A DNA stretch of 11,180 nt, taken from assembly GCA_900548495.1 (NCBI GenBank), contig URKT01000069.1, positions 1-11,180 on the forward strand, given 5' to 3'. This document shows positions 1 to 5,600 of this stretch, one piece after another. Below the pieces are notes generated by a model. That model did not search any database. It was not told the origin of the DNA and saw nothing but the letters and a program-made list of their open reading frames with translations. Position numbers and translations under genes: made by a program. Every line of letters begins with the position of its first letter. The stretch's first letter is position 1. Source of the stretch: an uncultured Collinsella sp. Its GTDB lineage: Bacteria > Actinomycetota > Coriobacteriia > Coriobacteriales > Coriobacteriaceae.

Positions 1-47
1 GAGATCTGCGCATGTCTCGTGGGCTCGGAGATGTGTATAAGAGACAG
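1..47 (+). other. Illumina Nextera i7 adapter remnant (non-genomic)
   Basis: Bases 14-28 read GTCTCGTGGGCTCGG and bases 29-47 read AGATGTGTATAAGAGACAG, the 19-bp Tn5 mosaic end. Together they are the Nextera read-2 transposase adapter. Bases 1-5 (GAGAT) match the end of the P7 primer and bases 6-13 (CTGCGCAT) sit exactly where the 8-base i7 index belongs. From memory this index is the reverse complement of ATGCGCAG, an index of the Nextera XT v2 set. The stretch is library DNA left on a contig end. Any peptide read from it, such as MSRGLGDVYKRQ in the frame of the next gene, is artificial. Confidence 0.97.
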
Positions 48-356
48 GGTATGGACTTCCGCTACTTCTTTGTGCGTAAGACCATGTTCGTTAAGTACAG
101 CTCGGGTGCCATCGTGTTCCCCGGCGGTTTCGGTACGCTCGACGAGATGTTCGAGGTGCTCACGCTGGTGCAGACGCACAAGGTCAAGCGCATGCCGCTC
201 GTACTGGTGGGCAGCGAGTACTGGCAAGGCCTGTTCGACTGGCTCAACGGCCCGGTGATGGATGCCGGCATGATTAGCCCGCTCGATCCAGACCTCGTCC
301 ACATCACCGACGACCTCAACGAGGCCGTCGACATCGCCCTGAGCGGGTTGATATAG
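48..356 (+). CDS. LOG-family (TIGR00730-type) protein, 5'-truncated
   Basis: The last 102 codons of a LOG-family Rossmann-fold protein. The family includes cytokinin riboside 5'-monophosphate phosphoribohydrolases and was long misannotated as lysine decarboxylase. The sequence shows FFVRKTMFVKYS followed by the hallmark PGGFGTLDE (bases 120-146), the nucleotide-binding and catalytic signature, and then the helical C-terminal half ending at TAG 354-356. The N-terminal part is missing because the contig begins here. The reading frame runs on into the adapter and gives a spurious ATG at base 12, which is not the start. In bacteria the family removes the base from nucleoside 5'-monophosphates or has unknown substrates; nothing here fixes the substrate. 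The next gene is 113 bases away and probably transcribed separately. Confidence 0.9.
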   Translation, partial: GMDFRYFFVRKTMFVKYSSGAIVFPGGFGTLDEMFEVLTLVQTHKVKRMPLVLVGSEYWQGLFDWLNGPVMDAGMISPLDPDLVHITDDLNEAVDIALSGLI

Positions 357-387
357 GGCGAGCGTGCCTGTCGTTGTAGTATTGTGA

Positions 388-423
388 ATGGCAGACTGAT
401 GCTATTTAACATCAGTCTGCCAT
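388..423. repeat. Perfect 14-bp palindrome upstream of the toxin-antitoxin genes
   Basis: The left arm ATGGCAGACTGATG (388-401) and right arm CATCAGTCTGCCAT (410-423) are exact reverse complements around the 8-base spacer CTATTTAA. No T-tract follows on the plus strand, so a classical intrinsic terminator is unlikely. The right arm covers the place where the -35 box should lie for the TATACT at 434-439. The best guess is an operator for the antitoxin or toxin-antitoxin complex. A hairpin protecting the 3' end of the LOG-family mRNA is the alternative. Confidence 0.75.
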
Positions 424-439
424 CTAAATTGGGTATACT
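412..439 (+). promoter_or_regulatory. Candidate promoter of the toxin-antitoxin module
   Basis: A good -10 hexamer, TATACT, lies at 434-439, about 30 bases before the antitoxin start. The -35 is weak: TCAGTC at 412-417 with a 16-base spacer, inside the right arm of the palindrome. This gives a short leader of roughly 25 bases carrying the SD AGGAGG at 458-463. Overlap of the -35 region with a palindrome is what autorepression by an antitoxin would need. Confidence 0.45.
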
Positions 440-469
440 GATGCAAAAGACGAGGCGAGGAGGTCGCGT

Positions 470-769
470 ATGTCCACTGCAACGGTTAAGCCTACGACGG
501 TTCGCATCGAAGAGGGGCTCAAGGAGCAGGCGACTGAGTTCTTGGATACGGTTGGTCTAAGTCTCAATTCGTATCTCAACCTTGCTGTTCGGCAGCTGGT
601 AAATCAGCGAAAGATTCCTTTTGAGATCGTAGGAAGGGCAGAGGTGCCCAACGAGGCGACGAGACGCGCCATGGTGATCGCCGAGGCTCATGAGTTGGGG
701 ATTTTGACGGACGACAGCCCGTCATTCAATAACGCTGATGAGCTTATATCGTTCCTCGATGAGGACTAG
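470..769 (+). CDS. RelB/DinJ-family antitoxin
   Basis: A 99-residue type II antitoxin that should neutralise the adjacent toxin and repress their shared promoter. The N-terminus reads as a ribbon-helix-helix DNA-binding domain: a beta-strand (TTVRIEE, residues 9-15), helix A (16-28), then the DinJ/RelB-like GLSLNSYLNLAVRQLV (29-44) and RKIPFEI (48-54). The acidic C-terminal third (DELISFLDED) is the usual flexible toxin-wrapping tail. The start is well supported by AGGAGG at 458-463 with a 6-nt spacer. The stop lies 2 nt before the toxin start. Base composition is lower in GC than in the flanking genes (63 of 120 bases in 481-600), which fits horizontal acquisition. The exact subfamily is not certain. 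Confidence 0.88.
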   Translation: MSTATVKPTTVRIEEGLKEQATEFLDTVGLSLNSYLNLAVRQLVNQRKIPFEIVGRAEVPNEATRRAMVIAEAHELGILTDDSPSFNNADELISFLDED

Positions 770-771
770 CG

Positions 772-1080
772 ATGTTTGAGATTAAAGTCGAGGCTCAGTT
801 TAAGGCGGATTACAAACGGACGATGCGCATCCATCCGCAGCTAAAAACCGAGTTTAGGGCGGCGGTCGCAGAGCTTGCAGCTCACGGCTCGCTTCCCGCG
901 GAATATGGCGCCCATGAGCTTTCAAACCCGGGCGGCAACTACAACGGCCACATCGATTTCCATCTATCCGATGGCTTGGTCGACGTGGTCGTTCTCTACT
1001 TGCCGCATAAGACTAATCCTGTGATCCGGCTGGTCAGAATGGGCTCTCATGAGGAGCTGTTCCAGGGTCCGCAGGGCTGA
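772..1080 (+). CDS. YafQ/RelE-superfamily toxin
   Basis: A 102-residue protein of the RelE/ParE fold, most like YafQ-type ribosome-dependent mRNA interferases. Visible landmarks are F10-K11-x-D13-Y14-K15-R16 (the common FKKDYKR opening), H48 in YGAHELSNPGG, H60 in YNGHIDFHL, and the C-terminal RLVRMGSHEELF with H93 and F97. These correspond to the histidines and phenylalanine of the YafQ active region. The Asp-Trp pair that follows the central histidine in E. coli YafQ is not conserved; H64 and a short insertion stand there. The start overlaps the end of the antitoxin unit: SD GAGGA at 761-765 lies in the antitoxin's last codons, so translation is probably coupled. Family assignment is firm; RNase activity is inferred. 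Confidence 0.87.
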   Translation: MFEIKVEAQFKADYKRTMRIHPQLKTEFRAAVAELAAHGSLPAEYGAHELSNPGGNYNGHIDFHLSDGLVDVVVLYLPHKTNPVIRLVRMGSHEELFQGPQG

Positions 1081-1093
1081 TTGCCGATTTCTA

Positions 1094-1160
1094 AGTTGCG
1101 GTGGAATAGGGATTGATTGGCGGCTAATAAGCCAAAAACAGTCCCTATTCCACCGCAACT
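1094..1160. repeat. Long hairpin, copy 1 of a dispersed repeat family
   Basis: A perfect 19-bp inverted repeat: AGTTGCGGTGGAATAGGGA (1094-1112) against TCCCTATTCCACCGCAACT (1142-1160). The 29-base interior contains a small stem, TTGGC (1117-1121) with GCCAA (1131-1135). The outer arm matches copy 2 at 4366-4434, and the 20 bases 1090-1109 are identical to 4363-4382. It lies between convergent genes, the toxin on plus and degV on minus, and has no T-run on either side. It could act as a bidirectional transcription barrier, an mRNA 3'-end stabiliser or a REP/MITE-like mobile unit. Confidence 0.85.
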
Positions 1161-1173
1161 GATGTGGGCGTCC

Positions 1174-2034
1174 CTAGTGAGTTGGCTGGTAGCGGGGGCA
1201 GTAGCTGATGGCGATGGCGTCGACGCCTACGTGGGTGGCAATGGTGCAGCCGATGGGGCCGGTGCCGGCGTCTACGTAGTCTTGGCCCGCGAGCGCTTGG
1301 TTGACGAGTTCCTGCTCCTCGGCGGCGCCGGTCGTGAGCACGCGCACGCTGGAGCCCGGGTGCTCGGCCAAAAATGCGAGGCAATCGGCTATGGTGTTGG
1401 CGACGATGCGCTTGGCGCCGCGGCCCTTTTTGATGGCCTTGATCTCGCCCGATTTCCACTCCGGCGAAACGGCCAGGCGAATGTTGAGCATCTGGGTGAG
1501 CTGGCCGGCGAGTTTAGGTGCGCGGCCGTTCTTAACGAGGTTCTCGAGCGTGCGGGGAATCAGCAGCAGGTGGGCGTCGGGCAGCGTCGCGCGGATCTGC
1601 GCCTCGGTCTCGTCCAGGCTGTGGCCGTCCTCGCGCATGGCCAGCGCGTACTCCACCAGCAGGCCCTCGGCACCCGAGCCGGTGCGCGAGTCGATGCAGC
1701 GCACGTCGAGCTCGTGTGTTTCGGCCGTCAGGCTGGCGTTGGCATAGCAGGCGGACCACTCGCTGCACAGTGAGATAAAGATGGCGCTATCATGGCCGTC
1801 GGCGAGCACGCGGTCAAAGAGTGCCTTGAACTCGCCGGCGCTCGGCTGCGAGGTGTGCGGCAGTTGCTCGGAGCCGGCCATGCGCGCGACGTATTCCTCG
1901 GCGGTAATCTGCACCTGGTCGAGCAGGTCCTCGCCCTCGATAATCACATGCAGCGGAATCACGTAAATGCCGAGCTCTTGAGCACGGGCGGGGGAGATGT
2001 CCGATGTGGAGTCGGTTATGATGGCAAAAGACAT
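1174..2034 (-). CDS. DegV-family fatty-acid-binding protein (FakB-like)
   Basis: A 286-residue DegV-family protein, the usual length for the family. Characterised members (FakB) bind a fatty acid and present it to FakA kinase for phosphorylation and entry into phospholipid synthesis. Seen here: N-terminal AIITDSTSDI (residues 4-13), TSQPS (61-65), the S91-x-x-S94-x-x-Y97-x-N-A segment matching the family's SxxLSGTYxxA loop (S94 aligns with the carboxylate-binding serine), GRAPKLAGQLTQMLNIR, and ATHVGVDA with H268. The family usually has HVGPGA; here it is HVGVDA. The start is the ATG at 2034, supported by AAGG at 2042-2045 on the minus strand. A start further upstream at 2091 would add 19 unconserved basic residues and remove the SD. 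No fakA gene lies in this window. The lipid ligand is unknown. Confidence 0.92.
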   Translation of the reverse strand: MSFAIITDSTSDISPARAQELGIYVIPLHVIIEGEDLLDQVQITAEEYVARMAGSEQLPHTSQPSAGEFKALFDRVLADGHDSAIFISLCSEWSACYANASLTAETHELDVRCIDSRTGSGAEGLLVEYALAMREDGHSLDETEAQIRATLPDAHLLLIPRTLENLVKNGRAPKLAGQLTQMLNIRLAVSPEWKSGEIKAIKKGRGAKRIVANTIADCLAFLAEHPGSSVRVLTTGAAEEQELVNQALAGQDYVDAGTGPIGCTIATHVGVDAIAISYCPRYQPTH

Positions 2035-2041
2035 AATTGCA

Positions 2042-2111
2042 CCTTTCGTTGGGGCGCTTGCGCGCCGCCTTCTGAGAGCAAAGTGCGACAAGTATAGTGG
2101 AGTCGTTCCAC
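2042..2111 (-). promoter_or_regulatory. degV upstream region: candidate -10 and small palindrome
   Basis: On the minus strand a TATACT hexamer (2096-2091) lies about 57 bases before the degV start. The inverted repeat GTGGA (2097-2101) / TCCAC (2107-2111) sits just upstream of it, within the would-be spacer. No convincing -35 is found at 16-18 bases. The palindrome could be a repressor site, but the call is tentative. Confidence 0.3.
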
Positions 2112-2190
2112 ATTTCTAGGTTCAATTGTTGAATAGTCAACAGTTTGAAGTGTCGGTGTGGAAATCGTCAACTGGGGAAGAGGGATGCCG

Positions 2191-2853
2191 ATGGAGGCGC
2201 TGGAGATATGCAAGCGGCCGGTCGTGCTGTTTGATTTTGATGGCACGGTGGCCGATACGGGTCGGGCGGTGATGACCTCGACGCGCAAGACGCTGGCTGC
2301 ACGCGGGTTTTCGGAGGCGCAGATGGGTGACCTGCGTCGCATGATCGGGCCGCCCCTGTGGAAGAGTTTTCACGACTTTTATGGCTTCTCCCGCGAGGAG
2401 TCGCTTGTGGTGGCCGACGAGTACCGCGCCTTTTTTGACGAGCTGGGACCGGAGGAGTATCCCGTGTTTGACGGGATCCCCGAGCTGCTGGATGGGTTGG
2501 TCGCCCAGGGCAAGCGCTTGGCCGTGGCGACGTCGCGCATGGAGGCAAAGTGCGTTGACATGGTGGGAGAGCTGGGACTTTCTCAGTTTGAGGCGGTGGT
2601 TGGCATGAATCCGCCGCAGGGGCGCGAGACCAAGGCCGATTCGGTCCGCGACGCGTTGGCGGCCTTGGGTGCGGCCGCGGGCGATGCCGTGATGATCGGC
2701 GATCGCTTTAACGACGTCGAGGGCGCGCACGCGATGAGCGTGCCGTGCATTGGTATCTATTCGGGCGCGGCGGCGCCGGGCGAGCACGAGGCGGCGGGTG
2801 CCGATGCAGTGGTGCACTCGGTGGCCGAGCTTGCTAAACTTTTCGCTATATAA
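2191..2853 (+). CDS. HAD-superfamily phosphatase (phosphoglycolate phosphatase-like)
   Basis: A cytosolic haloacid dehalogenase-type phosphatase, subfamily IA, about 220 residues. All four motifs are present: motif I FDFDGTVADT with nucleophile D15 and acid/base D17; motif II ATS (T114/S115); motif III lysine K148 in RETKADS; motif IV IGDRFNDVEGA with D171 and D175 for magnesium. A helical cap lies between motifs I and II, as in Gph and PpaX. The start is uncertain. ATG 2191 has AGAGGG (2179-2184) at 6 nt and is preferred; ATG 2185 and GTG 2158 are in-frame alternatives adding 2 and 11 residues. It is probably co-transcribed with the dipeptidase 54 nt downstream. The substrate could be phosphoglycolate, pyrophosphate or another small phosphoester; sequence alone does not decide. 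Confidence 0.88.
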   Translation: MEALEICKRPVVLFDFDGTVADTGRAVMTSTRKTLAARGFSEAQMGDLRRMIGPPLWKSFHDFYGFSREESLVVADEYRAFFDELGPEEYPVFDGIPELLDGLVAQGKRLAVATSRMEAKCVDMVGELGLSQFEAVVGMNPPQGRETKADSVRDALAALGAAAGDAVMIGDRFNDVEGAHAMSVPCIGIYSGAAAPGEHEAAGADAVVHSVAELAKLFAI

Positions 2854-2894
2854 GTATTTGATGTGAGGGGCGGGCACGCTCGCCGCTCATTGGT

Positions 2895-2901
2895 AAGGAG
2901 G
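2895..2901 (+). promoter_or_regulatory. Strong ribosome binding site that sets the dipeptidase start
   Basis: AAGGAGG lies 6 nt before ATG 2908. The frame stays open upstream to an ATG at 2863, but that start has no SD and would add 15 basic, unconserved residues. The SD therefore decides for 2908. Confidence 0.85.
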
Positions 2902-2907
2902 TCGTCC

Positions 2908-4344
2908 ATGAATCAGGTGGAGCAGAGCGTTGCCGAGTATGTCGACGAGGTCTGGGAGGATGTCGTCGCCGATATCGAGCAGCTGGTGAGTTATCCGTCC
3001 GTGGCAGTTTCTGCCGATGCGGAGCCCGGCGCGCCGTTTGGCCGCCCGGTCCGTGACGCGCTCGATTGCGCGCTCGGCATCGCGCAGAAGCTCGGCTATC
3101 AGACGAGCGACGACGAGGGCTATGTGGGAATCGCCGATATCCCGGGCCGCGGCGACAAACAGCTCGCGACTATCTGCCACGTGGACGTGGTTCCCGCCGG
3201 CCCTGGCTGGAACACCGACCCGTTCACCATGGAGCGCCGCGAGGGCTGGCTGCTCGGTCGCGGCGTGATTGACGACAAGGGCCCGGCGGTATTGTCACTC
3301 TACGCCGGCGCCTACTTGCTCAAGCACGGCATTGTTCCGCGCTACACCTTCCGCGCGCTGCTGGGCTGCGATGAGGAAGTGGGCATGTCCGACGTTCACC
3401 ATTATCTGGAGAACCACGCGAACCCCGACTTTCTGTTTACGCCCGATGCCGAGTTCCCGGTCTGCAATGCCGAGAAGGGCCAGTTTGGAGCGACGTTTGT
3501 TAGCCCCAAGATCGACGGCGGGCGCATCGTGTCGTGGAGCGGCGCCGAGGCGAGCAATGCCATTCCGTCGCAGTCCATCTGCGAACTTGCGATTGCCGCC
3601 GATGAACTGCCGGCGCCGGTCGAGAACGCCGACCGCCTGGAGATCACGGCACTCGATAACGGGCATGCGCAGATTTTTGCCCACGGCATTGGCGGTCATG
3701 CCTCGATGCCCGAGGGAACGATCAATGCCGTCGGCCTGGTTGTGGCGTATCTGCGCGAGGCCGAGGACGCGTTTGGTGCCCGTGACGAGCGCCTGCTGAC
3801 GCCTGCCGAGCACGAGTTCGTCAAGTTTTTGGCCTTTGTGCATGCAGACGCCTATGGCCGCGGCCTGGGTATCGATGCGACGAGCCCGGCGTTTGGCCCG
3901 CTCACCTGCAATCCCGGCGTCATCCGTGTGGCGGATGGTCACATTGAGCAGGTCATCGACGTGCGCTTCCCCGATAGCACCAGTGCCGATACCATCCGCG
4001 AGCAGCTCGAGCCGCTCGTCGGCCGCTTTGGCGTGACGTGCCAGCTGGGTCGCGCGAAGGTGCCGTTCTCGGTATCTGCCGATGATCCGGCCGTGAGGGC
4101 GCTCATCGATACCTATAACGAGTTCACCGGCAAGCATGCTGAGCCCTTTGCCATGGGCGGCGGCACGTACGCGCGCAACTTTGCCCGCGCCGTCTCGTTT
4201 GGCCCCGAGGAGACCGGCCTGGAGCTGCCCGCATGGGGCGGCCAGATGCACGGTCCCAACGAGTGCGCCAACGAAGAGCAGCTCAAGCAAGCACTCAAGA
4301 TCTATATTGCTGCGATCCTCCGTTTGAATGAATTAGAGCTTTAA
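2908..4344 (+). CDS. M20-family Sapep/PepV-like dipeptidase
   Basis: A 478-residue cytosolic metallopeptidase of the M20 family, PepV/Sapep group (usual length about 470), which cleaves dipeptides using two divalent metal ions. Metal-site signatures are in the expected order: H91-V-D93 in CHVDVVP, the bridging aspartate in RGVIDDKGP (122/123), the E156-E157 pair in GCDEEVG (general base and ligand), D180 in FTPDAEFPV, and H448 in GGQMHGPNE. The lid domain carries GIGGHASMPEG with H264, which in PepV helps bind substrate. AMGGGTYAR (416-423) is the family's substrate-clamping loop. No signal peptide is seen. It follows the HAD phosphatase by 54 nt and is followed by the copy-2 hairpin, which probably ends its transcript. 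Metal preference and exact dipeptide range are inferred from the family. Confidence 0.93.
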   Translation: MNQVEQSVAEYVDEVWEDVVADIEQLVSYPSVAVSADAEPGAPFGRPVRDALDCALGIAQKLGYQTSDDEGYVGIADIPGRGDKQLATICHVDVVPAGPGWNTDPFTMERREGWLLGRGVIDDKGPAVLSLYAGAYLLKHGIVPRYTFRALLGCDEEVGMSDVHHYLENHANPDFLFTPDAEFPVCNAEKGQFGATFVSPKIDGGRIVSWSGAEASNAIPSQSICELAIAADELPAPVENADRLEITALDNGHAQIFAHGIGGHASMPEGTINAVGLVVAYLREAEDAFGARDERLLTPAEHEFVKFLAFVHADAYGRGLGIDATSPAFGPLTCNPGVIRVADGHIEQVIDVRFPDSTSADTIREQLEPLVGRFGVTCQLGRAKVPFSVSADDPAVRALIDTYNEFTGKHAEPFAMGGGTYARNFARAVSFGPEETGLELPAWGGQMHGPNECANEEQLKQALKIYIAAILRLNELEL

Positions 4345-4365
4345 GGTTTCGCGGTTTCCCAATCT

Positions 4366-4440
4366 AAGTTGCGGTGGAATAGTTCCTAGAATGGGCCATT
4401 TGATGGCCAAGCAGGAACTATTTCACCGCAACTTTGTTTT
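4366..4440 (+). terminator. Copy 2 of the dispersed hairpin, likely terminator of the dipeptidase transcript
   Basis: The arms AAGTTGCGGTGGAATAGTTCCT in effect span 4366-4387 and 4413-4434: 22 pairs with a single mismatch (G to T) that is a G-U pair in RNA. The interior contains a perfect 6-bp mini-hairpin, GGCCAT (4394-4399) / ATGGCC (4403-4408), with a 3-base loop. The right arm runs into TTTGTTTTTATT, a T-rich tail that copy 1 lacks, so this copy looks able to terminate transcription leaving the dipeptidase 21 nt upstream. It shares its outer arm with copy 1 at 1094-1160. Confidence 0.75.
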
Positions 4441-4637
4441 TATTGGTGTAAAAGGTGCGCCATGTTTGGCGCTGGATTGTTATCCGTTTGTAAAGGCTGG
4501 GCAGAGCTTGCGGTAAGGGTCTATCAAATGACCGTAAGAAACCGCAGTTGGCGCGGGCGCTGCCCGATCGAGGCCGTATCTTTCCAAACAGCAAAGCGGG
4601 CAGGGTGCCCGCGAGTCGCATGTATGAAAGGAAGATC
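4435..4637 (+). promoter_or_regulatory. pst operon leader and promoter region
   Basis: The gap before pstS is non-coding. A candidate promoter is TTGGCG (4466-4471), a 17-base spacer, and TGTAAA (4489-4494), 4 of 6 consensus matches in each box. It would give a leader of roughly 135 nt. Within the leader are paired segments GCGGT (4510-4514)/ACCGC (4541-4545) enclosing GGTC (4518-4521)/GACC (4530-4533), then hairpins CGGGC-GCT-GCCCG (4554-4566) and GCGGGCA-GGG-TGCCCGC (4596-4612). I could not recognise a clear PhoP/PhoB box. The SD GAAAGGA (4626-4632) precedes ATG 4638. Confidence 0.4.
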
Positions 4638-5576
4638 ATGCTCGATCAGGCTTATTCTCGTCGTCAGTTCCTCGGCCTCGCTGGTGGTCTTGCCGGCATC
4701 GTCGGTCTCGGTCTCGTTGGTTGCGGCGGCGCAGGCGCATCCAACACCGCCGACAAGGGTAGCGCCGCTGCCGCCGAGTCCGTCTCCGGCGAGGTGACCT
4801 ACGACGGTGCCTCCTCGTTCCAGGCTCTCGTCGAGGCCGCTGCCGAGAAGTTCATGGATGCCAACCCCGATGTCTCCGTCTCCGGCTCGGGTAACGGTTC
4901 GGGCAAGGGTCTGACCGCTGTCGCCGCCGGCACCGTTACCATCGGTAACTCCGACGTCTTCGCCGAGACCAAGCTCGAGGCCGACCAGGTCAAGAACCTC
5001 GTCGACCACGAGGTCGCCGTCGTGGGCATGGGCCCCGTCGTCTCCAAGAACGTCAAGGTCGACGACCTGTCCCTCGAGCAGCTCAAGGGCATCTTCTCCG
5101 GCCAGATCACCAACTGGAAGGAGGTCGGCGGCGACGACGCTACCATCGTCGTTCTCAACCGCAAGGCCGGCTCCGGCACCCGCGCCACCTTCGAGGCCGC
5201 CGTCTTTGGCGACGAGGCCGTCGACTTTAAGGGCGACGCCGAGCTCGACAAGTCCGGCGACGTCCAGACTCAGATGGGCAGCACCGACAACGCCATCTCC
5301 TACCTGGACTTCTCGCACTTCGATGATTCCAAGTTCAACGCCATTAAGGTCGAGGGCGTGGAGCCCAAGAGTGCAAACGTCACCGACGACTCCTTTAAGA
5401 TCTGGGCTACCGAGCACATGTACTGCGCAAAGGACGCCGACGAGGCCACCAAGGCCTTCCTGGAGTTCATGCTTTCCGACGACGTCCAGGGCAAGCTCGT
5501 CGAGGAACAGGGCTTTATCCCCGTCTCTGCCATGAAGGTCGTCAAGGACGCCAGCGGCAAGGTCTCTGCTAAATAA
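4638..5576 (+). CDS. pstS: Phosphate ABC transporter substrate-binding lipoprotein PstS
   Basis: A 312-residue extracytoplasmic phosphate-binding protein anchored as a lipoprotein. The N-terminus has a twin-arginine-like SRRQFLGL (residues 7-14), a hydrophobic stretch, and the lipobox LVGC with C29 as the lipidated residue. A Gly/Ala/Ser linker then leads to the binding domain. Phosphate-contacting segments typical of PstS are present: YDGASSFQ (about 55-62), GSGNGSGKGL (83-92), IGNSD, and RKAGSGTRATFE with S179, G180, T181 and R182. The C-terminus has the conserved QGFIPVS. The start is ATG 4638 with SD GAAAGGA; an upstream in-frame TTG at 4548 would place the signal peptide internally. It is the first gene of the pst operon, 24 nt before pstC. 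The operon is normally induced under phosphate limitation. Confidence 0.95.
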   Translation: MLDQAYSRRQFLGLAGGLAGIVGLGLVGCGGAGASNTADKGSAAAAESVSGEVTYDGASSFQALVEAAAEKFMDANPDVSVSGSGNGSGKGLTAVAAGTVTIGNSDVFAETKLEADQVKNLVDHEVAVVGMGPVVSKNVKVDDLSLEQLKGIFSGQITNWKEVGGDDATIVVLNRKAGSGTRATFEAAVFGDEAVDFKGDAELDKSGDVQTQMGSTDNAISYLDFSHFDDSKFNAIKVEGVEPKSANVTDDSFKIWATEHMYCAKDADEATKAFLEFMLSDDVQGKLVEEQGFIPVSAMKVVKDASGKVSAK

Positions 5577-5600
5577 GTAATCGCCCCGGAAAGGTTTGCA

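Noticed and set aside
12..47. Start codon and N-terminus MSRGLGDVYKRQ for the first gene.
   Set aside because: These codons are sequencing adapter; the true N-terminus is off the contig.
1117..1773. A plus-strand open frame of 218 codons rich in Gly, Ala and Val.
   Set aside because: It is antisense to degV, begins inside the copy-1 hairpin and has no family features.
1090..4434. The two hairpin copies as a CRISPR array or as the ends of one transposon.
   Set aside because: The copies are 3.3 kb apart, each is internally palindromic and in the same orientation, and the genes between them are degV, a phosphatase and a peptidase with no transposase.
4462..4797. A small plus-strand open frame in the pstS leader that overlaps pstS.
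   Set aside because: No SD, no similarity, and it overlaps the pstS signal peptide in another frame. The region looks like leader and promoter.
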